DNA of 64,000 bases. Origin: Rhypophila decipiens. Its lineage: Eukaryota; Ascomycota; Sordariomycetes; Sordariales; Naviculisporaceae. This document shows, piece by piece, positions 45,776-56,509 of this stretch (position 1 is the stretch's first letter; every line of letters begins with the position of its first letter). Under the pieces are notes generated by a model, which saw only the letters and a list, made by a program, of their open reading frames with translations, made no database searches and was not told the origin of the DNA. The translations under genes and the position numbers were made by a program. The stretch spans positions 1 through 64,000 of the forward strand of contig MU858239.1 in assembly GCA_033297075.1 (NCBI GenBank), given 5' to 3'.

Positions 45776-47574
45776 ATGGACCAAGACAAAGCAGCCGAGC
45801 TGTTCCTCTGGATTCTCACCAATCCAGATGACTGCGAAGACAAGAAACAGCAACTTGCCCACGCGTTTGACCACGATCCCGAGACAGTTCTGAGGGCAGT
45901 GAAGGATGTTGCTGACGGACAATCCAATAATTTCAACCCTCCTGCTTCCCAATTCACCGCCCTTGTCCCAGAAGATATCGCCACTCTGACCGGAGCTGCC
46001 CCCGAAGGACAAGCAGCCTGGAGCAACTGCATCCAGTAACAATCCTTCACCCCTCACCAGACGCGCACCCCGAGTTCCCTCGCCGAGCTAGTCGCCATCG
46101 TCAATGACTCCCGCGAGCAAAACCTCCGCGTCCGCGCCGTCGGATCAGGCCACTCCTTCTCAGACATAACCAACGCCCAAGACGCCGTCCTCTTGGACCC
46201 GCGCACAGGACTGAACAATGTGCTGCCCTTGGATCCTTCCATCCTACATGCCGGTCCCGACCCAGCCAACATGATTCGCATCCAAAGCGGCATCAAAGTC
46301 GCAGACCTCAACGCCGCGCTCGACGCCCGTAATCTGGCCCTAATCAACATGGGTGCCTATGACGGCCAGACAATCTCGGGCGCCTTATCAACCGGTACTC
46401 ACGGTTCAGGGGCACACTACGGCCCCATGGCAGATGCGATCCTCTCGATCGTGCTAGTCAGCGAGTCGGGCACCGTCTACCAGATTGAACCGTCCCCTTC
46501 TTCTTCTTCTTCTTCTTCTTCTTCTTCTTCTTCGTCTTCTTCTTCAGATCCATCACCGACGCTGCCAAGTTCCCGGGCCATCTATCTGAAGTCCCCACTG
46601 TCCCCGTGATCCTGAAGCAAGACGACGATTGGTTCAGCACAGCAAAGATAGCAATGGGCTGCCTTGGGCTCATCTACAGCTATACTCTCCGTGTAACAGC
46701 GGCATTTAGTTTGTCCGAAACGCGAAAGATGTCAACCTGGGAAGCCGTCAAGCACACCTGGCCACCATCAACTTTCGACTCGGGGAAATGGCACTACGAG
46801 CTGCTAATCAACCCGTACCCCGACACCGACAAGACGACCTACCACAATTGCATCACCGTCGAGCGGGAACGTCTCACTCCCCCGCAGGTGAAACCCCGAG
46901 GAGCTCGGTTGAGCTGGTTCAGCCAGCTCCTCGAACAGGGCGCCGTGGAAATGTCCAGACTTTTGGTTTGGTATCTCAACCACGTGCCGCGGTCCAGTCC
47001 GGGGGCTATCAACCAGGCGTTGAAGTTCCTGCCGGATTACGACCCGCCGTATGTGGACGTTAGCCACAAGGTGTTTACCCTGGGGGTTGAGAATACCGTG
47101 CCTGCCTGGGCGCTGGAGCTCCATTTTGAGTTCGAGATGGGCACCGAAGCTGGCAACAGCAAGTTCAAGGCGGTGATTGACAAGGTACTGGAGACTTTCC
47201 GAGGTCTGGCCCAGCAGCGCGGATGGTATATCGCCGGTCCGATTGGAGTGAGGTTCGCCAAAGGGAGTGACGCGTTTTTGGCACCTGAACAGGCTGGTGA
47301 AGGACTCGTGACGTGCACGGTGGAATGTGACATGTTGTGGGGGATTCATCATGATACAGAGCTGCTGGGCGCTATTAAGGAGGAGATATGCAACGGGGTT
47401 GGAGAAGTCAAGACTGTGAGGGTGCATTGGGGCTTGGATTGGGGCTTTACAACGGCTGAGGATGTTAGGAGGTGGTATCCAGATTTGGGCAAGTGGCAAG
47501 CTGTTTTCAGGGAGGTTAACAAGGGGGCCATGTTTGATAATGCTTTCACGGAGAGGTTAAAGCTGAGGGAGTAA
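45776..47574 (+). pseudogene. D-arabinono-1,4-lactone oxidase-like (VAO/PCMH) gene, broken
   Basis: Conserved segments span three frame pieces: 45776-46039, 46040-46547 and 46548-47574. An in-frame TAA (46037-46039) cuts a conserved region (SNC-IQ-stop-QSFTPHQTRTPSSLAELV). The FAD-binding PCMH domain follows: RVRAVGSGHSFSDI contains the His that forms the covalent flavin bond in this family. Then comes ISGALSTGTHGSG, then an expansion of TCT/TTC units (46498-46547) after IEP. After this the frame changes to ITDAAKFPGHL...DDDWF and the ALO domain, with HWGLDW near the C-terminus. Intact relatives oxidise sugar 1,4-lactones to ascorbate-type products with O2. A splice from GTCCCC (46492) to TTCAG (46547) would restore the frame at the second break but not remove the TAA. 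Confidence 0.75.
46498..46547 (+). repeat. (TTC/TCT)n microsatellite inside lactone-oxidase-like gene
   Basis: About 50 bases of near-perfect TTC repeats with one GTC interruption, ending in TTCAG. In the upstream frame it encodes a polyserine run. It also has the form of a polypyrimidine tract plus 3' splice site. Confidence 0.9.
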
Positions 47575-47708
47575 CTCATGCGAAGGGGGTTTCTAATAGT
47601 GTTCTTTTCTTTCGTTCTCGGATAAAGATAATTACAAGTTGATATTGCTTGAACACGATATATTATTATTGTTGTTGTATTACTAGCGGTGTTGAACGAA
47701 TGCAAATG

Positions 47709-48838
47709 TTAGTATGTTGAGTTCCGGTGCACCATTGCCTCAGACTGCGGGTCCAGATCATCTACTGCAATTGCTCGCCTGGCTGCTTGTTTAAGTGGCA
47801 GTGTCGTGCTTGTCCCGGCGGTCTCTTCATCACCTCTTCTTTCCTTCCGTATCTCCATCGCCAATTTCCCGAACTCCCGCGCAGCCAACAACATGCTACA
47901 GACTCCAGTGAACAGGAAGATTGTCTGAAAAGTTCCACGTGGTCCTTCAATGTCAGGTGTACTGATCTGGTTCCCCCTGAGCATACGCTCTACAGATACT
48001 ATGCTCACGATGGGCCCAAGGAAATTGATGATGCAATAATGAAAGAAAAGAAAGTCTGACTGGTTGGCGGGGTGGAACTAACTGTCGATCCAGTCTGTGG
48101 TCGTTTGGGCCGTAAAGCCGACACCAGAAACGAAGAGATGGGAAGATAAGGCCTATGTGCAGGGCATATGCCGAGAATAAAAGCTGCTGCGGTGACAGGC
48201 CCGAATTGTATCCCTTTATTAAGACCAATAAGGTGAGTAACAAAGATGATGCCGAATATAGATGCGAATAGAGCCGATACAGTAGTTGCGCCCATGACCC
48301 AACGTTCACTTCGTACATCGAATAAGAAAACAATAGCCGCTACTTCGCCCTTCTGAGTTGCAGCCGCACATTTGGTCAGTTGGGTCTTGTTCAGTCCCGA
48401 TTGCCAGAACCAGGCTCCAAAGAGTGAGTACGTTCCAAAGAGAATATTTTGGAAAATGAGCGCAAATCTGGGTAGAGCTTGGATTTCTTTCCGTGCTTCG
48501 TCCCACGACCCACATAATCGACATCGTGAACGCCGCCTGGAATCTTGCGGTCGGGGTGATTCAGGTGATAGGATTCGTTGTAGAAAAGGCCCACGGTGAG
48601 GTAGTATGAGATCAGGTAGTCGACGGAGAGGGCCGAGCCTGCCGCAATATCGATAGCGGCAGCAAGGGCAAGGGCACCGCCGAGAACGTTGTTCACGGTT
48701 CGCATCCGCGCGAGAGATTCCCACGACCCGATGTCGCGGAGGATGAAACCCGATGCCCATTGGAGATACAAGCCGATCCGAACCCCCAATCCGTAGATAT
48801 CGCCATTTCCGAGCGTTTTCAGGTTACAAAGCGACATT
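47709..48838 (-). pseudogene. multi-pass membrane protein with broken frame
   Basis: Start MSLCNLKTLGNGDIYGLGVR at 48838. This resembles fungal uncharacterised membrane proteins that open with a TLGNxDIYGLGIRIGxYLQW motif. Helical segments continue as LGGALALAAAIDIAAG and YLISYYLTVGLFYNESYHL. After about 48560 similarity moves to another frame (FALIFQNILFGTYSLFGAWFW, then VTHLIGLNKGIQFGPVTAAAFIL). After about 48180 and 48060 it moves again, to FLFFHYCIINFLGPIVSIVSV, ending in a Lys/Arg-rich tail. I could not find introns with correct phase for the first change (only a 46-nt or shorter candidate with wrong phase). Either the gene has indels or it has introns I cannot place. Function unknown. 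Confidence 0.45.
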
Positions 48839-50107
48839 GTAGGCGCGATGTGGTGGTGTCTGTCGGTGGTCCTGCTTTTGGTCGAGCAACGAACATTCAC
48901 CGGCAAGAGTTTGGAAGGTATGGTACGGAGTATCAGGCACCAATCAACCACCCAAATATTGGCTGGTCACTCTGGGGTTGGCTCATGTTGGGAGTTGGCA
49001 GGGGCCAGATCACGGGACTGGTCAGTCTGGCAGTTACACAAAACAGGACAGTGTAGGATTAGGGGCTAACCCTAACCCTCAATGCAGGACTTCAGTCCTA
49101 GAGTCAGGGCCAGCCGAGCTAACGAAAACAACGAGAAGCAGTACTAAAACTTGCTCGGGGCATATAATTCACTATTCTTGCCCTTTGTACAGCGTATCGG
49201 GGGATTACCGCCACCGCCGAGCCATAGACCGGAGCAACAACTGCTCCGGGAGCCAAATATGTCCAAATCTGGTCGTCAACGCCGGGCGTGGTCGTGCTGG
49301 GTGCGAACAGTGGCTGGATGGAGACTCCTGACAGGTATTGTGAGCTTTCGTAAGCTTTCGTACAACAGATGAAGATGCCAATCTAGAATCTTCGTCCAGG
49401 GCTTTGACCTTGAGGAGAAGATTCCAGGGTCTCCACATCAGCCCTATGACTGACGTGTGAGTCGAAGGTGACGTGGACTCGAGTCTCTTGCTCAAAATGC
49501 CGGCAGTAATTGAGAAATTAATTTACCATGGTCCTGGGACCGGCAGATCTCGTCAACCTTTATCCTGCGTCGCGTCCTATCACGAGATAGAAAAGGGCTG
49601 TGCAGCTCCAAGCCATGCAAGCCGTCGGAGTACCATCCTCCCAAAACCCGAAGGTCAAAGTACGTGCCGAATCTGTGATTGGAGGACCTAGTGGAGACAA
49701 AGTTGTCACCGGACAGCCCCGAGGTATGTCTCGTGTCTGATTGGACTGGAATCGCCCGTTGGTCCCGTTCCAGCGACGAGTCCTCCTGGTAGAGGATATG
49801 GAACTAACCATTATTCAGGACATTCTCGGCGTGGGCTGTTTGGACTTTATTTTGACGTCCTACGAGTCCTGCAGGGCGAATGTCTGTTTGTAGGTGCCTG
49901 GAATCTGTTGTGTGAACTTGTGTCCGTGGAACAAGGATGCCGCCTTTTTTTTCCGCTGCTCTTCTCTTGCTCATTTATACTCTTAAAACCACCCCTTGTT
50001 GAATCATTGTCTGACGACGCGGCAGAACGGTTCACTATCAATGCAGGCCACGTTGATGCATGGAGTAAGAAAGTGACACATTCGGGTTTCCCCGGGGATC
50101 TATAAGC
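48839..50107. other. intergenic, no supported gene
   Basis: About 1.3 kb. Contains CTAACCCTAACCC at 49068-49080 (two telomere-like units) and otherwise mixed sequence. No coding pattern can be supported. Confidence 0.5.
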
Positions 50108-52793
50108 ATGGCCTCCTTTGGTCTTGGGCCAGCCAGGAAGAGAGGCAGCTTGGAACAAAAGAGCCCGGCCGAGTTTGAGACCATCGAACTACAGTGAGCC
50201 CAGCCTAGAAGAATTAAGCTGATTATTAGATTGAAGGGACATCTAACACGCGCAGCAGCAACATACCATCTTCAGGATGGCCTCTACCAAACCGTACTCT
50301 ACCTCTTCCAGACCATACTCTACCTCTTCCAGACACTGCAACCTCACAGCCGGCAATCGACTCAACTACAAATTCAGATACACGCCCCATCGGACATGCA
50401 CCACACAGGATAGACTGGGCATTATGGCAACCAAGGCACTCATCGTCGGATGCACTCATGGGCGAAAACCTAAACCCGAGACGGAGCAGCATAACTTGGC
50501 CAGTCGGGGTTCAAACGGCACTGTTCGTGGTCGTGGCCATACTGTTGACCAATGCGGCAATCACCATGTGGACTAGCATAACCATGACGGTAAGCGACGG
50601 GATTGGGACGCTCCATGTCGGGCCGTGTGAGGAGGTCAAGCAGACGGGTCTCGGACTACACATCTTGATCAACTTCTTGTGTACCTCACTTCTTGGGGCA
50701 AGCAACTTTTGCATGCAATGCCTCAGCTCGCCGACCCGGGATGAGCTAGACGAACAGCATGCGCAAAAGCGGTGGTTGGAGATTGGCGTGTTGAGCGTCC
50801 GGAACCTCAAGTCGATCGCCAGACGTCGAGTGTGGTTGTGGTTTGTTTTGGGTGCCAGCTCTTTCCCAATTCACTTATTGTGAGGATTCCCGAAGGTGTC
50901 AACGCCGCCTGGAAAGATCAGATCCTTCTGCTAACATGTCGTGTGAATTCAGGTTTAATTCAGCCATTTTTGTCAATCTCACGTGGGCCCCCCTTCCCTA
51001 TGCCATGTGTCAGGGCCGATAAATACTGACCACTTGTAACAGAGCCAACGAATACACCGTGGCTCTCGTAACCAATGACTTTGTCAAAGGGGCAAGGTTC
51101 TCCGTTCCAGAAAACGTGGCATCAGAGATGGCTCCCATCTTGGTTGCCATGCAGCAGAATCTGTCCACCCCTAGGTACGAACGCCTCGAGTCCGTGGATT
51201 GTATCAAGGCGTACAAGGTCGACTTCTTATCCGATAGAAGGAACGTGGCAGTAGTAGCCGTTCAAACAGACGAGGAGCCCAGTCCGTTCTTGGGTTACAT
51301 GAAATGGACCTACAACAAGATTCAAAACTCATGGGTGTGCGGCGGAAACATCACGGATGAAGGCCGCATAGCCCCTGAAGATATAGACGACTACGACTGT
51401 ACCGCCGAGGATGCTTTGGAGAGCCTGCCTATTGCATTTGGTGACTATGAGATGGATTACTGTCTGAGTGAACGGGTACGGCATGGCTGCCATCTGCAGT
51501 TTTCACTGCCCATCATGTTGATTGTCATATGTTGCAACACCGCCAAGGCAGTCGCCATCGCCATCATGCTCTCCAAGAAAGAGATAACGCTTCTCACTCT
51601 TGGGGACGCGATTGCGAGCTTCTTGGACCGGCCTGACCCGACAACCAGGGGCATGTGCACGTTGACGATGAAAGATGTCAAGTCCGGGTACTGGCCGGAC
51701 AATCCCGAGGCTAGTCGATGGCAATACTCTAAGCATTTTCGATGGGAAGCGGTCGGATTGTGGCGATGGGTCGGCAGTAATGTCTTGTGAGTTCATGTTG
51801 TCCCCCGGATCTGTCGCTTCCAATCACCCCCAAACAGCGCTTTGTCTAACAATTAGACCACATCACAGCACCTGTATGACCCTCGGGGCATTTTCATTCC
51901 TTCTCTACTGTGCCATTGAGACGACCACCACGAACCCAGATCTCATGAGCTGGTACAACCTCGGCTTCGGTGTCGTGACTTCGTCGTCCCTGGTCAGGTG
52001 GGACCCCAAGAACACACGAATGCCCTACCTACACGGCGGCAACACCAGCCTGATGCGAAACGTCTTGCTCGCCAACTCGCCCCAGCTTCTCCTCTCAGCC
52101 ATGTACCTCGTCTACAACCAAGCCTACACTTGCATGGCCTTTGCCGACGAATGGGCCGCTTACTTCCCCCACGCCGACAATACCACTCAAAGCTCAGGAT
52201 TCTACACAGCCCAACCACACAAACAACTGAGATTATCTCGTTCTCTGGATCCTTTACCCACTGCTTCTTCAAATCCCATTCAACAATCCTCTCAAAGCAC
52301 AGCAAAACTCAACCTCTCACTTCCACTAAGATACACAATCCCGCTCCTCCTCCTAAGCGGAGTAACCCACTTCCTCCTATCCCAGTCCTTCTTCCTCGTC
52401 ACCATCTCCATCTACGACGCAAACCTGTCCAACTCAAACTCGACCCTGACAACGTCACCGGAATCAGGCACCCTAATGACAGTGGGATTCTCACCCATAG
52501 CCATGATCATCTTGTTCCTCGTCCTGTCTACAAGTGTCCTGTTCTTGGGTCTAGGACTGGGCTTTCGTCGGCTAAAGAAAGGCATGCCCCTTGTTGGGAG
52601 CTGCTCGGCTGCCCTGTCCGCTGCTTGTCATATAGTTGACGGGCCGGAGACGTATGAGACAGGGGAGGAAATCGCGAGGGCGCCACAAGGTGTTCTTTGG
52701 GGTGTCACCGGCGGCAGTGAAGGCGGTGTTGGCCATTTGGGATTTAGTGCTGGTTTTGTGGGGGAGCCCGTCCCAGGACGGATGTATCGGTGA
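50108..52793 (+). CDS. DUF6536 multi-pass membrane protein
   Basis: Five exons: 50108-50193, 50259-50879, 50953-50982 (30 nt), 51043-51786 and 51869-52793. All phases fit and the model gives 801 residues. Donors are GTGAGC, GTGAGG, GTGGGC and GTGAGT; acceptors end in AG, with CTAAC before the first. The family core is clear: SSITWPVGVQTALFVVV (TM1), GIGTLHVGPCEEVKQ, LHILINFLCTSLLGASNFCMQCLSSPTRDELD, then WLEIGVLSVRNLKSI and FVLGASSFPIHLL. The tiny exon 3 restores LLFNSAIFVNLTANEYTV, strongly supporting it. Later TMs end near LGLGLGFRRLKKG. About seven to eight helices are predicted. Function unknown. N-terminal exon 2 carries a 21-bp duplication encoding a TLPLPDH repeat. Confidence 0.88.
50291..50332 (+). 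repeat. 21-bp direct duplication in DUF6536 N-terminus
   Basis: Two adjacent copies of ACC(G/A)TACTCTACCTCTTCCAG. The length is a multiple of three, so it keeps the frame and duplicates seven residues (TLPLPD plus one) in the disordered N-terminus. Confidence 0.9.
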
Positions 52794-53196
52794 TACTATT
52801 CTGGAATGGACAACTGAAGTGATAGGTACGGATTGAAGGCCCTTCCGCTCATTGTATGCCTGCTGTTTACTTGCCAAATGCATGCATCACAAATAGCAAA
52901 AGGTTAACAAATATTCCAAAGAAGTCCTGCTGGTCAGGCAAGGTTGGCCATGTAATATCGACACCTTGTGGATGTTGGGATTCTGTGCATCTGGGATGAG
53001 GAGTATCAGAGTTCAAACCAGCAATGACGGACGTGTTTCAAAGCTATTCTTGTTATTCTATAATGAGGTTGAGGACTTTTGGGCTAACACTGGAGGACCC
53101 AAACCTTTCATGCTCCACCCTAAGTCCATACTTAAGATTGCCAACCGCCCACGCTTCAACCAATCACCCCCTACGGCAGGTGCCCACACCTGCAAG
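52794..53196. other. intergenic, no supported gene
   Basis: About 400 bases between the DUF6536 gene and tRNA-Asp. Only short open frames, none with a signature. Confidence 0.5.
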
Positions 53197-53288
53197 TCTT
53201 CCGTAGTATAGTGGTCAGTATGTGAGCTTGTCATCCGCCCCTGGTTCCGACTTCGCTCGAGACCCGGGTTCAATTCCCGGCGGGAGAG
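53197..53288 (+). tRNA. tRNA-Asp (anticodon GTC) with 20-nt intron
   Basis: The acceptor stem TCTTCCG (53197-53203) pairs with CGGGAGA (53281-53287), with one G-U. The D-arm reads TAGTATAGTGGTCAGTA, the Asp-type box A region. The anticodon stem TGAGC (53223-53227) pairs with GCTCG (53255-53259); the loop is TT-GTC-A plus C. A 20-nt intron (53234-53253) follows A37, the canonical position. The T-arm CCGGG TTCAATT CCCGG contains box B (GGTTCAATTCC). The discriminator is G. A run of T (from 53294) follows. Confidence 0.93.
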
Positions 53289-53291
53289 ATC

Positions 53292-53305
53292 ATCTTTTTT
53301 TTTTC
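53292..53305 (+). terminator. Pol III poly-T terminator of tRNA-Asp
   Basis: CATC followed by ten T residues (with one C soon after), 4-6 bases downstream of the tRNA. This is the usual RNA polymerase III stop signal. Confidence 0.85.
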
Positions 53306-53445
53306 TTCTTCAATTTTAGGTTTCATGATTTTTATTTCCGTTTCCTCCTTATACTGGTACCCATCAGACTCGAGCCAAGATTTTAACACTTCTCAAAAAC
53401 TAGACGGGAAACCTGCTTTATTTCGGACAAAGTAACCACTGCTTC

Positions 53446-55814
53446 CTAAAACAGAGTAACGAGACGCCTCTCCCAATCTTCAATCCTGCTAGACTTTGGA
53501 TCCAAAAATGCCACGCCGACCCTCTCGTACGCACCCTCACCCCCATCCTCAACAGGCCGAATAACCAGACACCTAACGTTCGGATTTCTATTCTCAGTCT
53601 CCATAACAGACATATCATCCGCATGGATCAGCAACAACCTATACTCGTCCTCCTCGAATGCATCAAAGTCAATCTCAAAATCATAATACCCCACCGCGAT
53701 ACCGCCCATAGACGGAAGCGCAAGCATGGTATACGGTCCGACCTGTGTCTCACCGTCGTCACTTAGCGTCTTCATCGGCAAGAGGGTGCAAAGCCCCGAT
53801 ACGTCCTTCCTATTATCATTCTCAATACCCCGGTCAGAAAGAGCACCGAGACTGTCTGGTTCATCAAAATGAGCGAGCCAGCCGAAGCGCACATTTGCCA
53901 TCTGTCGACTCCTAACCAGCGGGGCGGTAAACCCCTCGATGACGAGATATCCTGTCTCAAGCAGACCGAATTGATCGTGGGACCGCCAAGGGACGATTTT
54001 AGACTCGAGCAAATTCGCTTGGAGAGGATGAGGGATCGGTTCTTGTTGGTCATCCGTGCTGGAGTCGAATAAGAGGGCTGCGTCGGTTATGGCCCATGAC
54101 CAGGACGGAGCTCGGTACGGGTATGGTGGTGCGTGTGGAGCGTATCGTCCTTCTGCGTACCAGAGGAGACCTCGTCGCCAGTCGGAGAGAAAGATGCCTG
54201 CTTCGTACGGACCCAAGGTTGGAGAGAGACGTCGTGCTAAGCCGGAGAAGGCGGGGAATTTGTCTGAGCCAAAGGTCAGTTGGCGGGAGGTGTACTCTTT
54301 TACTAGGGCGTAGTAATCTAGGAGAAGTTGTCTTTTGTTGTTCCGAGAAGAGAGGGAAACGCTTGATGAACAAGGAAGCAGACGGTCGGCATGGAGTTGG
54401 ACGGAAATCTCACGGTATAAATCTGGTGGGCCGCGTGCGTGTCGGGAGAGTCCATCTGCCGAGGCGTATCCGTCTGGACATTTCCAGTAGATTTGCTTTG
54501 CTCCGTAGAATAACACCCTCGGCGAGAGGATGGATTCTTGGAGACACCAGCCACGTTTGTTGAGCGGTCCGTGGATGTGGAGGGTGTACAGGTCTTCTTC
54601 TTCGAGATCGCGATGCTCGACTTGGATTTTCATGTCTGGGTCGTTTGTAATAGGGTGCAGAGAGTCTTGGGCTTGTGGTAGGTTGAGCGCAAGAAGGATG
54701 GGAGAGTCAGTTGCACGAGATGCCTCAGTGCTTGGAACAAGTATTCCGGCTTTGCTGCTCCGTGCTGCAACGGCCGAGATTGTCAGGGTAGAGTCGCCAT
54801 ATACTCGGCCCATCTTGGCCGATTCAACCTCCCAATCGTGTGCCGATTCTTGGAGGATGCAGAGAGAGTCGATCCAGAGGTACCGGATCCCGAGTTCCCT
54901 GGTGATGGTGATGGCGTCCTTGAAGTTGGCAGGGAGCTCTTCGCATGGTAGGGAGTCTTGCCATGCGACAATGGTCTTAGAAGTCAGTTTGGTTTCAATG
55001 TTTCCGCCCCAGCAGTGGCTCAGAGCAATGTAATCAGCCTCTAGCTTTCGTTCGGGGACAAATATCCTGGCTGTGGTGGAATGTGGCCCGATTCCCACGT
55101 CGATTACACGAGTAGGAAGTTGAGGAGGCTGGCTAGAGAGACAGCTCCGGTGGGTTGAACGGCAATCTTCTAGCCAACTTCTGGCAATTTTAAAGTTGGC
55201 TTGAGAAGCGAGTGACTGCTCAAGACGAAAGCGGCCAACTTGGATTCCTTCTATGTTGCTTTCTTTTCCTGAAGCATGTTAGTCAGCCCACTTGACCTCG
55301 GGGTGTAGAGAACTCCAGGCTGCGTACCACGGGCTGCGGTCAACGTCAAGGGCAGGACTGGAACCCAGTGCTCCATGGCCCATTTCACATCTTCATCCTC
55401 ATCGTCCAGGTCGCGTCGAGCATAGTTGGGACCGACCAAGACCATGAGAGTGTCCCATATACGCACAGCCTCCAAGCCTTGATCGGCCCATAGCTCGGAT
55501 GAGCTAATAGAGATCTTGACATCTGAAACCTGCAGCCCTTTTGCTCTGGCGTACATGGATAGATCAATGTTTGCACTCCCTCTCCCTTGTCGCGTCCCAA
55601 CCCACAATGCCTCATCCCAAGGTGTTGCCTTGAAGGCATCAAGGATCAGCCGACATACTTCACAGCCGTTGGATGCCGACTGTTCCAGATCCTCGAACGA
55701 CGCATGATGACGGTAATAAGCGGTGCTCGGGAACACCCTATCGAATTCTTTTGTGGTGAGGTCGACGAGGTGCGAGATCGAGATGCCGGCGCAAGATTCG
55801 CATCGGAGAGACAT
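53446..55814 (-). CDS. HET-domain protein (heterokaryon incompatibility type)
   Basis: Two exons: 55814-55328 and 55268-53446, 769 residues. The 59-nt intron runs from GTACGC to TTCAG with a CTGACTAAC branch and joins LTAARG to KESNIEG in frame. The N-terminal about 160 residues form a cysteine-containing region (CESCAGISI, CEVCRLILD). The HET domain (about 240-390) shows its three blocks: YIALSHCWGG, LPANFKDAITITRELGIRYLWIDSLCILQES with DWEVESAKMGRVY, and STLTISAVAA, followed by LNKRGWCLQESILSPRVLFYG. HET domains trigger incompatibility-linked cell death when expressed in fungi such as Podospora and Neurospora. The C-terminus is unassigned and may be a recognition region. It lies next to the tRNA. 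Confidence 0.92.
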
Positions 55815-56509
55815 TCTTGCATCAAATTATAAAGGGAGTTTGCCTGGAAGGTGGAGATTAATAGGCGATGTGATCATGGCCACGAAAATTATGTTGGGTT
55901 GCTGATTACCGGTCGTATATGATGTCTCCGGGTTTGGCCAGAGACCGCCAAGGTTAACATGGGCCTCAGGAGTGATCAGGGAGGTCAATTGAAGGTACAC
56001 TTTCCTCCTCTCTTGCTGGCTGTGTAACAACCGCAGACAAGATATGACTGTTTTGGGGCATTGGTGACATTGGGCAGCCAGTGCGACCCAAGACATCTCT
56101 GAACTATTTCGAGTTTTACCGTCGTACAATCGCTAAAGTCGGGTTAGGGTTATATGTGTGAACACGCTGTATCCGTACACAACCATGTTACGAATACGGC
56201 CCTGGTTGTATCTGTAGGCATCACTGCAGTTAAATTACTGAATCCTTCGGCCGCCTGCCAACCGCTCGGCAATACCACCCTCAGCGCCAACAAGAACCCG
56301 CGATAACGCCACCAACGGCGGCCGACCCCTTTTCCGCACTTCGCCCCTTCTTCAATTCATCACAATGCGAACTTTGTCATCACACCCATCCCGTCCGACC
56401 TGAGTCACTCGTTGATTCACATTCATTTTATTACTTCCGGCCAATTCACAACTTTGAGCAAGCCTCTTCGACCTGCGTATAAATCTTCTTGAAACCTGAA
56501 AAACCACAA
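55815..56509. other. intergenic, no supported gene
   Basis: About 0.7 kb. GGGTTAGGGTTA at 56138-56149 is telomere-like. The downstream half is pyrimidine-rich and leads into the 4-TM gene. Confidence 0.5.
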
